A stretch of 63,338 nucleotides of DNA. Origin: Hymenobacter sp. IS2118. GTDB lineage: Bacteria > Bacteroidota > Bacteroidia > Cytophagales > Hymenobacteraceae. Position 1 is the stretch's first letter. Each line of letters opens with the position of its first letter. The translations under genes were made by a program, and so were the position numbers. Below the pieces are notes generated by a model. That model saw nothing but the letters and a program-made list of their open reading frames with translations, was not told the origin of the DNA and made no database searches. Positions 53,101-62,489 of this stretch are shown piece by piece. The DNA lies in the NCBI RefSeq assembly GCF_000715495.1, contig NZ_JNLX01000046.1, positions 1 to 63,338 of the forward strand, read 5' to 3'.

Positions 53101-56100
53101 GTGGGTGCCAGCCCCGCCAACGTGGCGCTGGGCGACGTGGATGGCGACGGCGACCTCGATTTCGTGGTGGCCAACTTATTTGGTGGTACGGTGAGTGTGC
53201 GCCTCAACGACGGCACGGGCAACTTCACGCCCCCGGCCACCAACGCCAACCCCGCCGTGGGCACCGGCCCCGTCAGCGTGGCCCTGGGTGACGTGGACGG
53301 CGATGGCGACTTGGATATGCTGGTGGTCAACAACAACAGCAACACGGTGAGTGTGCGCCTCAACAACGGCACGGGCAACTTCGCAGCCCCGGCCACCAAC
53401 CCCGAAGTCGGCGTGGGCAGCGACCCCCTGAGTGTGGCCCTGGGCGACGTGGACGGCGACGGCGACCTGGATTTGGTGACCGCCAGCAACGCCAACGGCA
53501 GCACGGTGAGCGTGCGCCTCAACGACGGCACGGGCAACTTCACGCCCCCGGCCACCAACCCCGAACCCCTCTTCGACTTCCGGCTCAGCAGCGTGGCGCT
53601 GGGCGACGTGGACGGCGACGGCGACCTCGACCTACTGGCGACTACCCTGACTTCGTTCAACGGTGCCAACGGCAGTGTGGCCATCAGCCTCAACAACGGC
53701 ACGGGTAACTTCACGGCCCCGGCCACCAACCCCAACCCCGCCGTGGGCACCCAGCCCAGCAGCGTGGCCCTGGGCGACGTGGACGGCGACGGCGACCTCG
53801 ACTTCGTGGCCGCCAACAGCAACGGCAACACGGTGAGCGTGCGCCTCAACGCCGGGTCGGCCCCGGCCATCACCAGCTTGATGCCCAGCAGCGGGCCGGT
53901 GGGCACGAGCGTGACCGTGAGCGGCACAGGCTTTACCGGGGCCACGGCGGTGGCGTTCAACGGCACGGCGGCGGCCAGCTTCGTGGTGAATTCAGCCACC
54001 AGCATCACGGCCACCGTGCCAGCGGGCGCGACTACCGGCAACGTGACCATCACCACGCCCAACGGCACCAGCAACGGGGTGAGCTTCACGGTGACCGTGC
54101 CGCCCATCACCATCACGGCCCTCAGCCCGACGCGCAACCGGCGCAACGCGGCGGCTTCGGCCGATGTGGCCGTGACGTTCTCGGCCCCGATGCAGAACAC
54201 GGCGGCCACCCAGCAGGCGGTGCGCGTGTTCAGCCACCAGCGCGGCGGGCAGATGTTCGGCAGCACGCGCGGCGTGGCCAGCGTGAGCGGCAACACCGTC
54301 ACCTTCAACCCCACCAACAACTTCAAGCCCGGCGAAACCATTTCTACTACCGTCACCACGGCGGCTACCAGCACCGGCGGCGGCACGCTGACAGCCGGGC
54401 AGGTGCACCAGTTTATCACGGCGGTGAGCGGCACGGGCCGGGGGAATTTTGTGGCCCCGGCCACCAATGCCAATGTGGCGACCGGCGCCACCCCCTATGC
54501 CTTGGCAATGGGTGATGTGAATGGCGACGGCCACCTGGATATGCTCACGGCCAACGGCAGTGCCAGCACGGTGAGCCTGCGTCTCAATAATGGCAGCGGC
54601 GTATTCAGCGGCACCACGGAAATCCCCGTGGCCGCCCCCTCGCGCGACCTGTTGTTGGCCGATGTGGATGGCGACGGCGACCTCGACCTGGTGGCGGCGG
54701 CCTTCGGGGCATCGTTTTCGGTGAATAACAGCACAGTGAGCATCCGCCTCAACGACGGCAGCGGCACCTTTTCGGCCCCGGCCCTCAACGCCGAAGTAAG
54801 CGCCGAGCCTCGGCCCAACGTGGTGAAGATGGGCGATATCGACGGCGACGGCGACCTCGACCTAGTAGTAGCGATGGACAACAACAGCACGCAGGGCGTG
54901 GCGCTGGTGCGCTTCAACGATGGCACCGGCGGTTTTACGGGCACGCAGCGCCTGACAATGACCAACGACATTAAGACGCTGGAATTCGGCGATGTGGATG
55001 GCGACGGCGACCTCGACCTGCTGATGGCGCAGAGTGCGTACTTCAGCGGGCTGGCCGATGTAGGCGTGTTTCTGAATAACGGGGCGGGCATATTCGGGGC
55101 TACGGCCAGCTTTACTACCGCCGTCGGCTCCGTCCCTTCCCACATCCGCGTGGGCGACGTAGATGGCGACGGCGACCTGGATTTCGTGGCTGCCAGCGTA
55201 AATGACGGGGAGCTGAACCTGCGCCTCAACGATGGCTCCGGCACCTTTACCACGCCCCCCGGCGGCAACTACGACGCCAGCGGGGCCGTGTCCGGGCTGG
55301 AGCTGAAGGACATCGATGCCGACGGCGACCTGGATATGGTGTTCACCAAGGTGAATGATGGTCAGGTGTCTGTCCTGCGTAACAACGGCACCGGCACGTT
55401 TGCTGCCCCCCCGGCCCCGTACCAGACCTTCAACGTCGATGTCAATAACTTCGGGCTGGCTCTGGCCGATATCGACGGCGACGGCGACCTCGACGTACTC
55501 TCAACTGGCACCACCGATAACCGCGTGAACGTGCTGCTCAACCAGCCGCTGGCCCCTACGCTGGCCAGCCTCAACCCCACGAGCGGGCCGGTGGGCACTA
55601 TTGTTACGCTCACCGGCACGGGCTTCACCGGGGCTACTGGCGTAAGTTTCAACGGTACGGCGGCGGAGACCTTCGATGCCACCAATGCCACCACGGCCAC
55701 GGCCACCGTGCCCGCCGGCGCCACCACTGGCAACGTGACCATCACCACGCCCAATGGCACGAGCAATGGCGTGACGTTCACCGTGACGCCGTTTGGGCCG
55801 GTAGCGCAGAACGTGGCCTTGCCGGCCGACGGCACCTACCGCATCGGCCAGAATCTGGATTTTGCCGTGACGTTCGACCAGGTGGTGAACGTGACGGGTA
55901 CGCCGCTGCTGAATATGGTGGTGGGCACTACCCCCCGCGCCGTGAGCTACGTGAGCGGCAGCGGCACGGCCACGCTCCTCTTCCGCTACACCGTGGTCAG
56001 CCCCGACCTCGATGCCAACGGCGTGCAGGTGTCCAGCACCATCGACCTCAACGGCGGCACCATCCGCAACGCCACTAACACCGATGCCCTGCTGTTTCTG

Positions 56101-59100
56101 CCCGGCATCACCCCCCCCATGACCGTCGGCATCCTCGTGGACGGCGTGGCCCCCACGGCCAACGTGACGACTACGGCCCCGAACCCCACCAGCAGCAACG
56201 TTATTCCAATTACCATCACCTTATCGGAGCCCGTAACGGGCCTAATACTGGCCGACATCGTGGTGACGAATGGCACCAAAGGCACCCTGAGCGGCAGCGG
56301 CACCACCTTCACCCTGAACGTGACGGCCACCGCCTCTGGCCTCGTAACGGTCAACATCGCCGCCAACGTGGCGCAGGACGGAGCCGGCAATGGCAACACT
56401 GCTGCTTCGCAATTCACCATTACCTACAATCAGCCCAGCACGGCGGCCCCCGTTGTTACTAGTCCGCCCGACGGCAGACTCACCAACGATACTACCCCGA
56501 CCTACAGCGGCACGGCCCCCAACAGCAGCACCGTGACGGTGTATGTAGACGGCGCGGCCATCGGTACCACCACTGCCACTGCTGGGGGCACCTGGAGCCT
56601 GACTCAGCCCAGCGCCCTCGGCCAGGGCAACCACTCCGTGTACGCCACGGCCCAGAGCAGCAACGCCACGGTGAGTGCGAACAGCGGTACCAATTCCTTT
56701 ACCGTGGACTCGCAGCAGCCCTCGGTGGTTGTTTCGAGCACGGCCAGCCCCAGCACCACCACCTCGCCCATTCCGGTGACGGTGACGTTCTCCAAAGCCG
56801 TTACAAGCTTCGTGCTGGGTGATGTAGACGTGACCAACGGTACGGCCAGCGGCTTCGGCGGCAGCGGCGCTACCTATACCTTCAATGTGACCCCGGCCGG
56901 CGACGGCACCGTAACGGTGAACGTGGCCGCCAACGTGGCCCAGGACGCGGCCGGCAATGGCAACACGGCCGCCCCGCAGTTCAGCATTCAGTACGTAGCC
57001 CTGGTAGCGCCCACCGTGGCCACGGCGGCTCCTGGCAACGTGACCACCAACAGTGCGACGCTGGGTGGCAACGTGACGGCCGATGGCGGCACGGCCGTAA
57101 CCGAGCGCGGCATCGTTTACCTCCTGGGCACCGGCACCCCCACCACGGCCGACACCAAGGTCGCGAACGGTTCGGGTACCGGCAGCTTCTCGCAAACGGT
57201 ATCGGGCCTGACGGCTAATGCCACCTATTCGGTCCGGGCCTACGCCACCAACGCCGTGGGCACCAGCTACGGCGCCACCCAGACCTTTGCCACCACCACG
57301 GCCCTGGCCACGTCGGGCTCCCGCACCAACCTGAGCTGCAACGGGGGCAGCAACGGCACGGCCACCGTGAACGTGAGCGGGGGCACGGCGCCCTACACAT
57401 TCGAGTGGAGCCGCACGGCGCCCACTACGGGTTCGGTGACGCCCAGCAGCGGCACGGCCACCAGCAGCACCCTCACGGGCCTGACGGCCGGCACCTACTC
57501 CGTAACCGTGACCGATGCGGTGAATGCCACCACGACCCGCAACTTTGCGCTGACGGAGCCCGCCTTGCTGGTAGCAGCCCCCGCCAGCCAGACCAACGTT
57601 GCCTGCAACGGCAGCAGCACCGGAGCGGCCACCGTTACGGTGAGTGGCGGTACCGCTCCGTATGGCTACAACTGGAGCCCCGGCAACCCAACCGGCGACG
57701 GCACGGCGGCCGTATCGGGGCTGAGTGCGGGCACTTACTCGGTGCTGGTGACGGATGCCAACGGCTGCACCCAAACGGCCAGCTTCACCATCACCCAGCC
57801 CGCAGTCCTCACGGCCACCACCTCGCAAACCAACGCCACCACCAATGGCGGAGCCGATGGCTCGGCCACCATCATAGTGAGCGGCGGTACGCCGGGCTAC
57901 ACCTACGTTTGGGACCCGAGCGTGAGCACGACGGCCACGGCCAGCAACCTGACCGCCGGGACCTACGAGGTGACGGCGACCGACGCCAACGGCTGCACTA
58001 TCCGTCGCACGTTCAGCATCACCCAGCCGGCCGCCACCACCCCGGCCCCGGTTGTGACGGCACCGGCCAATGGCCGCTTCATCGCCACAGCCACGCCTAC
58101 CTACACGGGCACGGCACCGGCCGGCAGCACCGTCACGGTGTACGTGGACAACGCGGCCATCGGCACGGCGACGACCAATGGGGCGGGCAACTTCAGCCTG
58201 ACCCAGCCCACGGCCTTAGCCCAGGGCAGCCACACCGTGTATGCCACGGCCCAGCTCAGCGGCCAGACTGGGAGTGCCAACTCCGCTACTAATACGTTCA
58301 CCGTGGATACCGTGGCCCCGACTGTGGTCATCAGCAGCTCGGCCACGAACCCGACCAGCACCTCGCCCATTCCCGTGACGGTGACCTTCTCGGAAAGCGT
58401 GAGCGGTTTCAACGCGGCTGATGTAATGGTGAGCAACGGTATCCTGAGCGGCTTTGGCGGCAGCGGCATGGTCTACACCTTCGACGTGACGCCCACCACC
58501 GCCGGCTCGGTAACGGTAGATGTGGCTGCTAACACGGCCCAGGACGCGGCCGGCAACGGCAACCCGGCCGCCAGCCAGCTCAGCATCCAATACGTAGTTC
58601 CCATCACGCTAACTACCTGGACCGGTGCCGAAAGCGATAACTGGTTCGCGGATGCCAACTGGACCGGGGGCGTGCCCACCAGCACGGTCGATGCCAGCAT
58701 CCCGGCCGGCCGGCCGCGCTACCCGTTGCTGAGCGCCGGCACGGCCAATGTAAAGTCACTGACCCTGGCCGCCGGGGCTACGCTGTCGCAAAGCGGCGGT
58801 ACGCTGGCGCTAACCGGCAGTTTCGGCAACAACGGTACCTTCAGCGCCACCGGCGGCCTGGTTAGCCTGAGCGGCGCCACCGGCCAGACGCTGGGCGGCA
58901 TCAGCCGCACCAGCTTCTGGAACCTGACCATCGGGGCCAGCGGCGCCACCCTGAACGGCGCGGCCGACGTGCAGCGCCTGCTCACGCTCGACGGCGTGCT
59001 GACCACCGGCGGCCGGGCCTTCACCCTGCTTTCCGATGCCAGCGGCACGGCCATGGTTGTTAATAACGGCACGGGCGCGGTGAGCGGCAACGCTACCATG

Positions 59101-60471
59101 CAGCGGGCCATCGACCCCAGCCGGAACGCCGGACTGGGCTACCGCCACTACAGCTCGCCTGTGCAGGCGGCCACCGTCGGCAACCTGGCTACGGCCGGCT
59201 TCACGCCCGTGGTGAACCCGGCCTTCAACACGGCCCCCAACCCGGGCAGCGTGAAGCCCTTCCCCACCGTGTACGGCTACGACGAGACCCGCCTGACGGC
59301 CACCTCGGCCACGACGCGGGCCTTTGGCTTCGGCTTCTTCTCCCCCACCACTTTGGCCAGCATCCTGTCGCCGGGCCGGGGCTATACGGTCAACATCGGC
59401 GCCAGCGAGACGGTGGCCCTGACCGGAACCCTCGGCAACGGTGCCGTGGCCGTGGGCCCGCTCACGCGCGGCGCCGAGGCCAACGCCGGCTGGCAGATGC
59501 TGGGCAACCCCTACCCCGCCCCGCTCGACTGGAACCGGGCCCGCCCCGACCTGCCAGCCGGCGTGCTGGATGCCGTGTACGTGTACGCGTCGAGCAGCCG
59601 CTACGACGGCACTTACCGCTTCTTTCAGAACGGGTTTGGCACGCTGACCGACGGCCGCATCCCGGCCATGCAGGGCTTCTTCCTGCGGGTGAGCCAGTCT
59701 GTGCCCGCCTTCAGCTTCCAGAACAGCTGGCGCGTGACCAGCTACGAGAATCCGGCCTTCAACCGCACCACGGCCGACACCCGGCCCGCCGTGCAGCTGG
59801 ACCTCGTAGATGCCCCCGGTACCCACGAACCCACCTTCGTTTACTTTGAAGCCGGTGCCACCGCAGGGTTCGACCCTCGCTTCGACGCCGAGAAGCTGCT
59901 CAACACCACGGGCCTGAACCTGGCCTCGGTGGCGGCTACGGGTGAGGCGCTGGCCGTGAACGGCCTACCCGCGCTGGCCAGCGAGGAGGTAGTGGTACCG
60001 CTGACGGTAGACGTGCCCCAGCCCGGAAGCTTCGCCCTGACGGCCCCACGCCTGGCCAACATGCCACCGAACATGCGCGTGGACCTGGTGGACAACCTGA
60101 CCGGCACCCGCCACGACCTGCGCCAGCTGCCAGCGGCTGGCTACGCCTTCTCGGCCGCCACCCGCCACCTGGCCGGTCGTTTTGTGCTCCACCTGCGCCC
60201 CGGCGCCGTGCTGGCCACGAACTCGGCCGCGCTGGCCGCCCAGGTGCGGGCCTACCCCAACCCGGCCCGGGACCGGCTCACCGTGAGCCGGCCGGCGGGC
60301 GGGGCGGCTTCGGCCGTGCTGTTCAACGCCATTGGCCAGCAGATGCGTACGATGGCCTTGCCCACCACCGAAACCACGGTGAGCCTGCAGGGCCTGGCCA
60401 CGGGCGTGTACGCCCTGCGCGTGACGCTGGCCGGCGGCCAAACCGTAACACAGCGCGTGATAATAGAATAG
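50122..60471 (+). CDS. Giant T9SS-secreted surface protein (3,449 aa) with FG-GAP, TIG, Ig-like and SprB-like repeats
   Basis: Signal peptide to about residue 27 (SAASAQ). In order: a beta-sandwich (~30-250); TIG (~251-327); five VCBS-like repeats (~336-596); two TIG (~599-763); a Big_5-like domain (~766-873); seven FG-GAP-like repeats (GDVDGDGDLD, ~875-1243); TIG, a second Big_5-like domain, seven more FG-GAP-like repeats (~1440-1808); TIG (~1811-1889); Ig-like domains; an FN3-like domain (~2296-2396); three SprB-like repeats (~2395-2640); Ig-like domains; a ~500-residue beta-rich region; and a T9SS type A sorting domain (~3370-3449, RAYPNPARD...ATGVYALRV). It should cross the outer membrane by T9SS and be attached to the surface. 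Adhesion or polymer binding is inferred. ATG 50122 is chosen; an ATG at 50074 lies inside the terminator hairpin. Confidence 0.93.
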   Translation: MVFSLLNGLRGLVCAGLLLATSAASAQTLLRQESFETPDATGARYTSNTYDERTASISTRYFLRAQNVVTNPFTGNPSFGTVANPVTIGNLQGSWFWAGEDVRRSFAPFLNPGFVQLAPLNVTGYTNLQVRLRLADARGPGSPVASRQWSPDDFVRIQYQLDGGPLTTIGQFVGGDVAFQGNLRQDLDLDGLSSDDLSAPILGVNMTDFTFTLPAGATGSSLVVRVEVDQKSGTKESAFDDLRVFGTAVPSPTITSFNPSSGPAGTVVTITGSNLNGLTSVVLRGIPCNITPISASSASFVVPAQASTGKVRLTTTGGTVLSGSDFTVTRSSSSLTYVLRSSSFNSINVSSFSAPAFTDLDHDGLIDMLVGRETGEVSHYEQSAANSTAFTLRSTNLNGLAGHYNALVSVADTDGDGLLELVVGTGGGNFKRYEQTTANSTSFTQLDNDFNNVFSAGGITFQVPHFTDIDGDGLLDLLVGDEFLSRYEQTAANGATFTRSNNQNFGPTTDAGNGGAAACVTDLDGNGRLDMLVGGSNGRLAHYQQNSANGTAFTAVTATFNGLGLAGYTTPAITDLDGDGLLDLIIGGSDGLLRHYEQAGMPTIASFMPGSGPVGTSVTITGTNLNDVTSAAVNGTAGTITGTPTATSLTFTVAAGSTTGAVSVVSPGGTATSSGSFTVTASVPTIGGFTPLSGPVGTSVNITGSNFTGATAVAFNGTAAASFTVNTPTSITATVAAGTTTGTVSVTTPGGTATSSGSFTVTVPLAITALSPTRNRRNAATDSDVAVTFNQALTNNAATQGALKVFSQQRGGRMQNGARGVTTVSGSTLTFNPTNNFRPGETVFTTVTTTASSGGGSLARGQVAQFTAATGGTGVGNFVAPATNPNPAVGSKPSGVALGDVDGDGDLDLLTANSNASGTVSVRLNNGTGSFSAPATNPEVGVGANPSSVALGDVDGDGDLDLLAANFNSNTVSVRLNDGTGNFTPPATNANPAVGASPANVALGDVDGDGDLDFVVANLFGGTVSVRLNDGTGNFTPPATNANPAVGTGPVSVALGDVDGDGDLDMLVVNNNSNTVSVRLNNGTGNFAAPATNPEVGVGSDPLSVALGDVDGDGDLDLVTASNANGSTVSVRLNDGTGNFTPPATNPEPLFDFRLSSVALGDVDGDGDLDLLATTLTSFNGANGSVAISLNNGTGNFTAPATNPNPAVGTQPSSVALGDVDGDGDLDFVAANSNGNTVSVRLNAGSAPAITSLMPSSGPVGTSVTVSGTGFTGATAVAFNGTAAASFVVNSATSITATVPAGATTGNVTITTPNGTSNGVSFTVTVPPITITALSPTRNRRNAAASADVAVTFSAPMQNTAATQQAVRVFSHQRGGQMFGSTRGVASVSGNTVTFNPTNNFKPGETISTTVTTAATSTGGGTLTAGQVHQFITAVSGTGRGNFVAPATNANVATGATPYALAMGDVNGDGHLDMLTANGSASTVSLRLNNGSGVFSGTTEIPVAAPSRDLLLADVDGDGDLDLVAAAFGASFSVNNSTVSIRLNDGSGTFSAPALNAEVSAEPRPNVVKMGDIDGDGDLDLVVAMDNNSTQGVALVRFNDGTGGFTGTQRLTMTNDIKTLEFGDVDGDGDLDLLMAQSAYFSGLADVGVFLNNGAGIFGATASFTTAVGSVPSHIRVGDVDGDGDLDFVAASVNDGELNLRLNDGSGTFTTPPGGNYDASGAVSGLELKDIDADGDLDMVFTKVNDGQVSVLRNNGTGTFAAPPAPYQTFNVDVNNFGLALADIDGDGDLDVLSTGTTDNRVNVLLNQPLAPTLASLNPTSGPVGTIVTLTGTGFTGATGVSFNGTAAETFDATNATTATATVPAGATTGNVTITTPNGTSNGVTFTVTPFGPVAQNVALPADGTYRIGQNLDFAVTFDQVVNVTGTPLLNMVVGTTPRAVSYVSGSGTATLLFRYTVVSPDLDANGVQVSSTIDLNGGTIRNATNTDALLFLPGITPPMTVGILVDGVAPTANVTTTAPNPTSSNVIPITITLSEPVTGLILADIVVTNGTKGTLSGSGTTFTLNVTATASGLVTVNIAANVAQDGAGNGNTAASQFTITYNQPSTAAPVVTSPPDGRLTNDTTPTYSGTAPNSSTVTVYVDGAAIGTTTATAGGTWSLTQPSALGQGNHSVYATAQSSNATVSANSGTNSFTVDSQQPSVVVSSTASPSTTTSPIPVTVTFSKAVTSFVLGDVDVTNGTASGFGGSGATYTFNVTPAGDGTVTVNVAANVAQDAAGNGNTAAPQFSIQYVALVAPTVATAAPGNVTTNSATLGGNVTADGGTAVTERGIVYLLGTGTPTTADTKVANGSGTGSFSQTVSGLTANATYSVRAYATNAVGTSYGATQTFATTTALATSGSRTNLSCNGGSNGTATVNVSGGTAPYTFEWSRTAPTTGSVTPSSGTATSSTLTGLTAGTYSVTVTDAVNATTTRNFALTEPALLVAAPASQTNVACNGSSTGAATVTVSGGTAPYGYNWSPGNPTGDGTAAVSGLSAGTYSVLVTDANGCTQTASFTITQPAVLTATTSQTNATTNGGADGSATIIVSGGTPGYTYVWDPSVSTTATASNLTAGTYEVTATDANGCTIRRTFSITQPAATTPAPVVTAPANGRFIATATPTYTGTAPAGSTVTVYVDNAAIGTATTNGAGNFSLTQPTALAQGSHTVYATAQLSGQTGSANSATNTFTVDTVAPTVVISSSATNPTSTSPIPVTVTFSESVSGFNAADVMVSNGILSGFGGSGMVYTFDVTPTTAGSVTVDVAANTAQDAAGNGNPAASQLSIQYVVPITLTTWTGAESDNWFADANWTGGVPTSTVDASIPAGRPRYPLLSAGTANVKSLTLAAGATLSQSGGTLALTGSFGNNGTFSATGGLVSLSGATGQTLGGISRTSFWNLTIGASGATLNGAADVQRLLTLDGVLTTGGRAFTLLSDASGTAMVVNNGTGAVSGNATMQRAIDPSRNAGLGYRHYSSPVQAATVGNLATAGFTPVVNPAFNTAPNPGSVKPFPTVYGYDETRLTATSATTRAFGFGFFSPTTLASILSPGRGYTVNIGASETVALTGTLGNGAVAVGPLTRGAEANAGWQMLGNPYPAPLDWNRARPDLPAGVLDAVYVYASSSRYDGTYRFFQNGFGTLTDGRIPAMQGFFLRVSQSVPAFSFQNSWRVTSYENPAFNRTTADTRPAVQLDLVDAPGTHEPTFVYFEAGATAGFDPRFDAEKLLNTTGLNLASVAATGEALAVNGLPALASEEVVVPLTVDVPQPGSFALTAPRLANMPPNMRVDLVDNLTGTRHDLRQLPAAGYAFSAATRHLAGRFVLHLRPGAVLATNSAALAAQVRAYPNPARDRLTVSRPAGGAASAVLFNAIGQQMRTMALPTTETTVSLQGLATGVYALRVTLAGGQTVTQRVIIE
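52747..53850 (+). repeat. Seven tandem FG-GAP-like repeat units, first set
   Basis: About 156 bp per unit, each encoding ~52 residues with the pattern VALGDVDGDGDLD...VSVRLN(N/D)GTG and a Ca-binding-like DxDxDGxxD loop. Seven units could close one seven-bladed propeller. The near-identity of several units at DNA level implies recent duplication or conversion. Confidence 0.85.
54441..55548 (+). repeat. Seven tandem FG-GAP-like repeat units, second set
   Basis: A second run of seven units, more diverged (MGDVNGDGHLDM, ADVDGDGDLDLV, GDIDGDGDLDLV, GDVDGDGDLDLL, GDVDGDGDLDFV, KDIDADGDLDMV, ADIDGDGDLDVL). The length and the preceding TIG/Big_5-like pair match the first set, so the whole TIG-Big_5-propeller module was probably duplicated. 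Confidence 0.85.
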
Positions 60472-60910
60472 TGCCCCTTGAAAAGGACCCGGCCGCCGTT
60501 TGGTGGCCGGGCCGATTGAAGGGCTGGTCCATTCATATGACGCAGTAAAGAGCCGTGATATGCTATACCTATCACTAAGTCATTTGCGAAAACGTCTGTC
60601 ATGCAGAGCATTCTGCGCATCAAGCGAGATGCTTCGTCTCTGCTTGATGCGCAGAATGCTCTGCATGACAGACGTTTTCTCTTTCCACTTTACGACGAGT
60701 ATAACTAAAGTTCCTCGTCCCCCGCGTCGAGCAGAAGCCTACCAATTCTGGTGTTTCTACCTGAATTGATAGCGAGGCTTTTGGCAATTTTTAAATCTCA
60801 AGTACTTTATTTATATTTTATTATTTAAATAAATAATATTAATATTGTTGATTAATCATAGTATTTCATCCCCTTCCAACCGACCTCTCTACTTCTTTCA
60901 CCCTAACCAT
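60472..60910. other. Intergenic region after the giant gene
   Basis: 439 bp without a gene. It holds a short GC stem (CCCGGCC/GGCCGGG, about 60488-60511) after the stop codon, a 92-bp perfect palindromic element (60588-60679) and an AT-rich stretch (about 60790-60860) that probably contains the promoter of the next gene, though no consensus box is clear. Confidence 0.6.
60588..60679. repeat. 38-bp perfect inverted repeat (GTCATGC family)
   Basis: Arms 60588-60625 and 60642-60679 are exact reverse complements around a 16-bp loop. The arms contain GTCATGCAGAGCATTC. A perfect 38-bp arm pair is far longer than a terminator needs; it looks like a dispersed palindromic element related to the units at 10613 and 35585. 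Confidence 0.8.
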
Positions 60911-62275
60911 ATGACTGCACTTCTCCGCTCTTTCGCTACCCGGCGGCTGGCTGGTTTTGGTGTAGCGCTGGCCCTGCTGGGGCTGCAAAGCTGCCAAAGC
61001 GACCTGGAGGTAGCCCCTGAATCGGCGCCGGCCAGCTCCTACGATGCGGCGGTGGCCAACAAATGGAGCAAGCTCACCCTGCAGCTCGTGCGCGCGAGCC
61101 CCGGCTTTACGCCCCCCGTGACGGCCCGCGCCGTAGGCTACGCCGGCCTGACGATGTACGAATCGGTGGTGGCCGGCATGCCCGGAAGCCGCTCCCTGGC
61201 CGGGCAGTTGCAGCAGCTCGGCACGTTGCCGCAGCCCGCCGCCGGCCAGGTGTACCGCTGGCCCCTGAGCGCCAACGCCGGGCAGGCCTACATCCTCAAA
61301 AACCTGTTTGCCAACGCTCCCGCTGCCAACCTGGCCCGCATCGACTCGCTGGAGAATGCCCTGGCCCGCGAGTACGCCGGCACCAACCAAGGCGTCGCCG
61401 ACCGCTCGGTGGCTTACGGCCGCGAGGTGGCCCAGGCCATTTTTGAGTGGTCGAAGTCGGACGGGGGCCACGAAGGCTACCGGCGCAACTTTCCCACTTC
61501 GTTTGTGCCCTCTACCGCCCTGGGCGACTGGCAGCCCACCGAGAACGGCCTGAAAATCCCGCTTCAGCCGTACTGGGGCAGCAACCGTACCTTCCTGGCC
61601 TCCGATGCGGCCATGCCCCTGCCTCAGCCGCTGCCCTATTCTTCCTCCCCAACTTCGCAGTACTACGCCCAGTACCTGGAAGTGTACGCCAAGAACATCA
61701 GCCTCACCCAGGAGGAGAAGGAAATATCGATTTGGTGGGCCGATGACCCGAGCGACACCTTTACGCCTCCCGGCCACTCCTACAACCTGGCCCGCATCCT
61801 GGTGAGTACCACCGGAGCCGACCTGGGCAAAGCGGCCGAAACCTTCGCCCGCACGGGCATTGCCGTGGCCGATGCGTTTATCATCTGCTGGAAGTGCAAA
61901 TTTGCCTTCAACAATGAGCGGCCCTACACCTTCGTGCGCCGGGTTATCGACCCCAATTGGGTTCCCTTCTGGCCCTCGCCGCCGTTTCCGGGCTACTCCT
62001 CGGGTCACGCCACGCAGTCGGCCGCCGCGGCCATTGTGCTGGAAAGCCTCTACGGCAACGTCACGTTCACCGACGACTCGCACGTGGGCCGGGTGCGCGA
62101 CGTGGGCCGGGCCACTGACTTTAAGGCCCGCACCTTCCACTCATTCTGGGAAACGGCCGAAGAATCGGCACTCTCCCGCTTCCTGGGCGGCATCCACTCC
62201 CGTCAGGACAACGAAGTGGGCCTGCGCGAAGGCCGCAAAATCGGCCAGCACGTGAACAGCCTGAAATGGCAGTAA
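60911..62275 (+). CDS. Vanadium-dependent haloperoxidase-like (PAP2 superfamily) lipoprotein
   Basis: 454 aa from ATG 60911; lipobox LQSC. All-helical acid phosphatase/haloperoxidase fold. The vanadate/phosphate-binding signature is spread over KFAFNNERPY (Lys and Arg), PFPGYSSGHATQ (Ser-Gly-His) and GGIHSRQDNEVG (His and Arg), the order seen in bacterial vanadium chloro/bromoperoxidases and PAP2 enzymes. It would sit in the periplasm or on the surface. Whether it oxidises halides or removes phosphates cannot be told from the sequence. Confidence 0.85.
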   Translation: MTALLRSFATRRLAGFGVALALLGLQSCQSDLEVAPESAPASSYDAAVANKWSKLTLQLVRASPGFTPPVTARAVGYAGLTMYESVVAGMPGSRSLAGQLQQLGTLPQPAAGQVYRWPLSANAGQAYILKNLFANAPAANLARIDSLENALAREYAGTNQGVADRSVAYGREVAQAIFEWSKSDGGHEGYRRNFPTSFVPSTALGDWQPTENGLKIPLQPYWGSNRTFLASDAAMPLPQPLPYSSSPTSQYYAQYLEVYAKNISLTQEEKEISIWWADDPSDTFTPPGHSYNLARILVSTTGADLGKAAETFARTGIAVADAFIICWKCKFAFNNERPYTFVRRVIDPNWVPFWPSPPFPGYSSGHATQSAAAAIVLESLYGNVTFTDDSHVGRVRDVGRATDFKARTFHSFWETAEESALSRFLGGIHSRQDNEVGLREGRKIGQHVNSLKWQ

Positions 62276-62314
62276 ACGCACTTACTACTTGTGGGCAGCA
62301 ACTGACCCATTGGT

Positions 62315-62348
62315 AAAAAGACCGGACGCCAGGCGTCCGGTCTTTTTT
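62315..62348. terminator. Terminator after the haloperoxidase-like gene
   Basis: AAAAAGACCGGACGCC/GGCGTCCGGTCTTTTTT stem with T-runs on both strands. Confidence 0.85.
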
Positions 62349-62433
62349 ATTGGGATACATAGACGGCAATGCCCGAATCAGCCAAAATATTGTTCGCCTG
62401 CTCACCGCGAGTGGCGCTACACCAGGAAATACC

Positions 62434-62475
62434 GAAGAAAAAGAAGGGACTGACCACGCGGCCAGCCCCTTCTTT
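62434..62475 (-). terminator. Terminator of the hydrolase gene (minus strand)
   Basis: AAGAAGGGACTGACC pairs with GGCCAGCCCCTTCTT (two G-T pairs), and the minus strand continues with CTTTTTCTTC. Confidence 0.7.
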
Positions 62476-62489
62476 CAGCCATTACCTAT

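Noticed and set aside
51906..54491. An 861-codon open frame opposite the giant surface protein gene
   Set aside because: It is the complement of the repeat region; the translation is a Pro/Ser/Thr-rich repeat with no start signal or domain.
52747..55548. CRISPR-like array in the regularly spaced repeats
   Set aside because: The repeats are in frame and encode FG-GAP-like units; unit length is ~156 bp without unique spacers.
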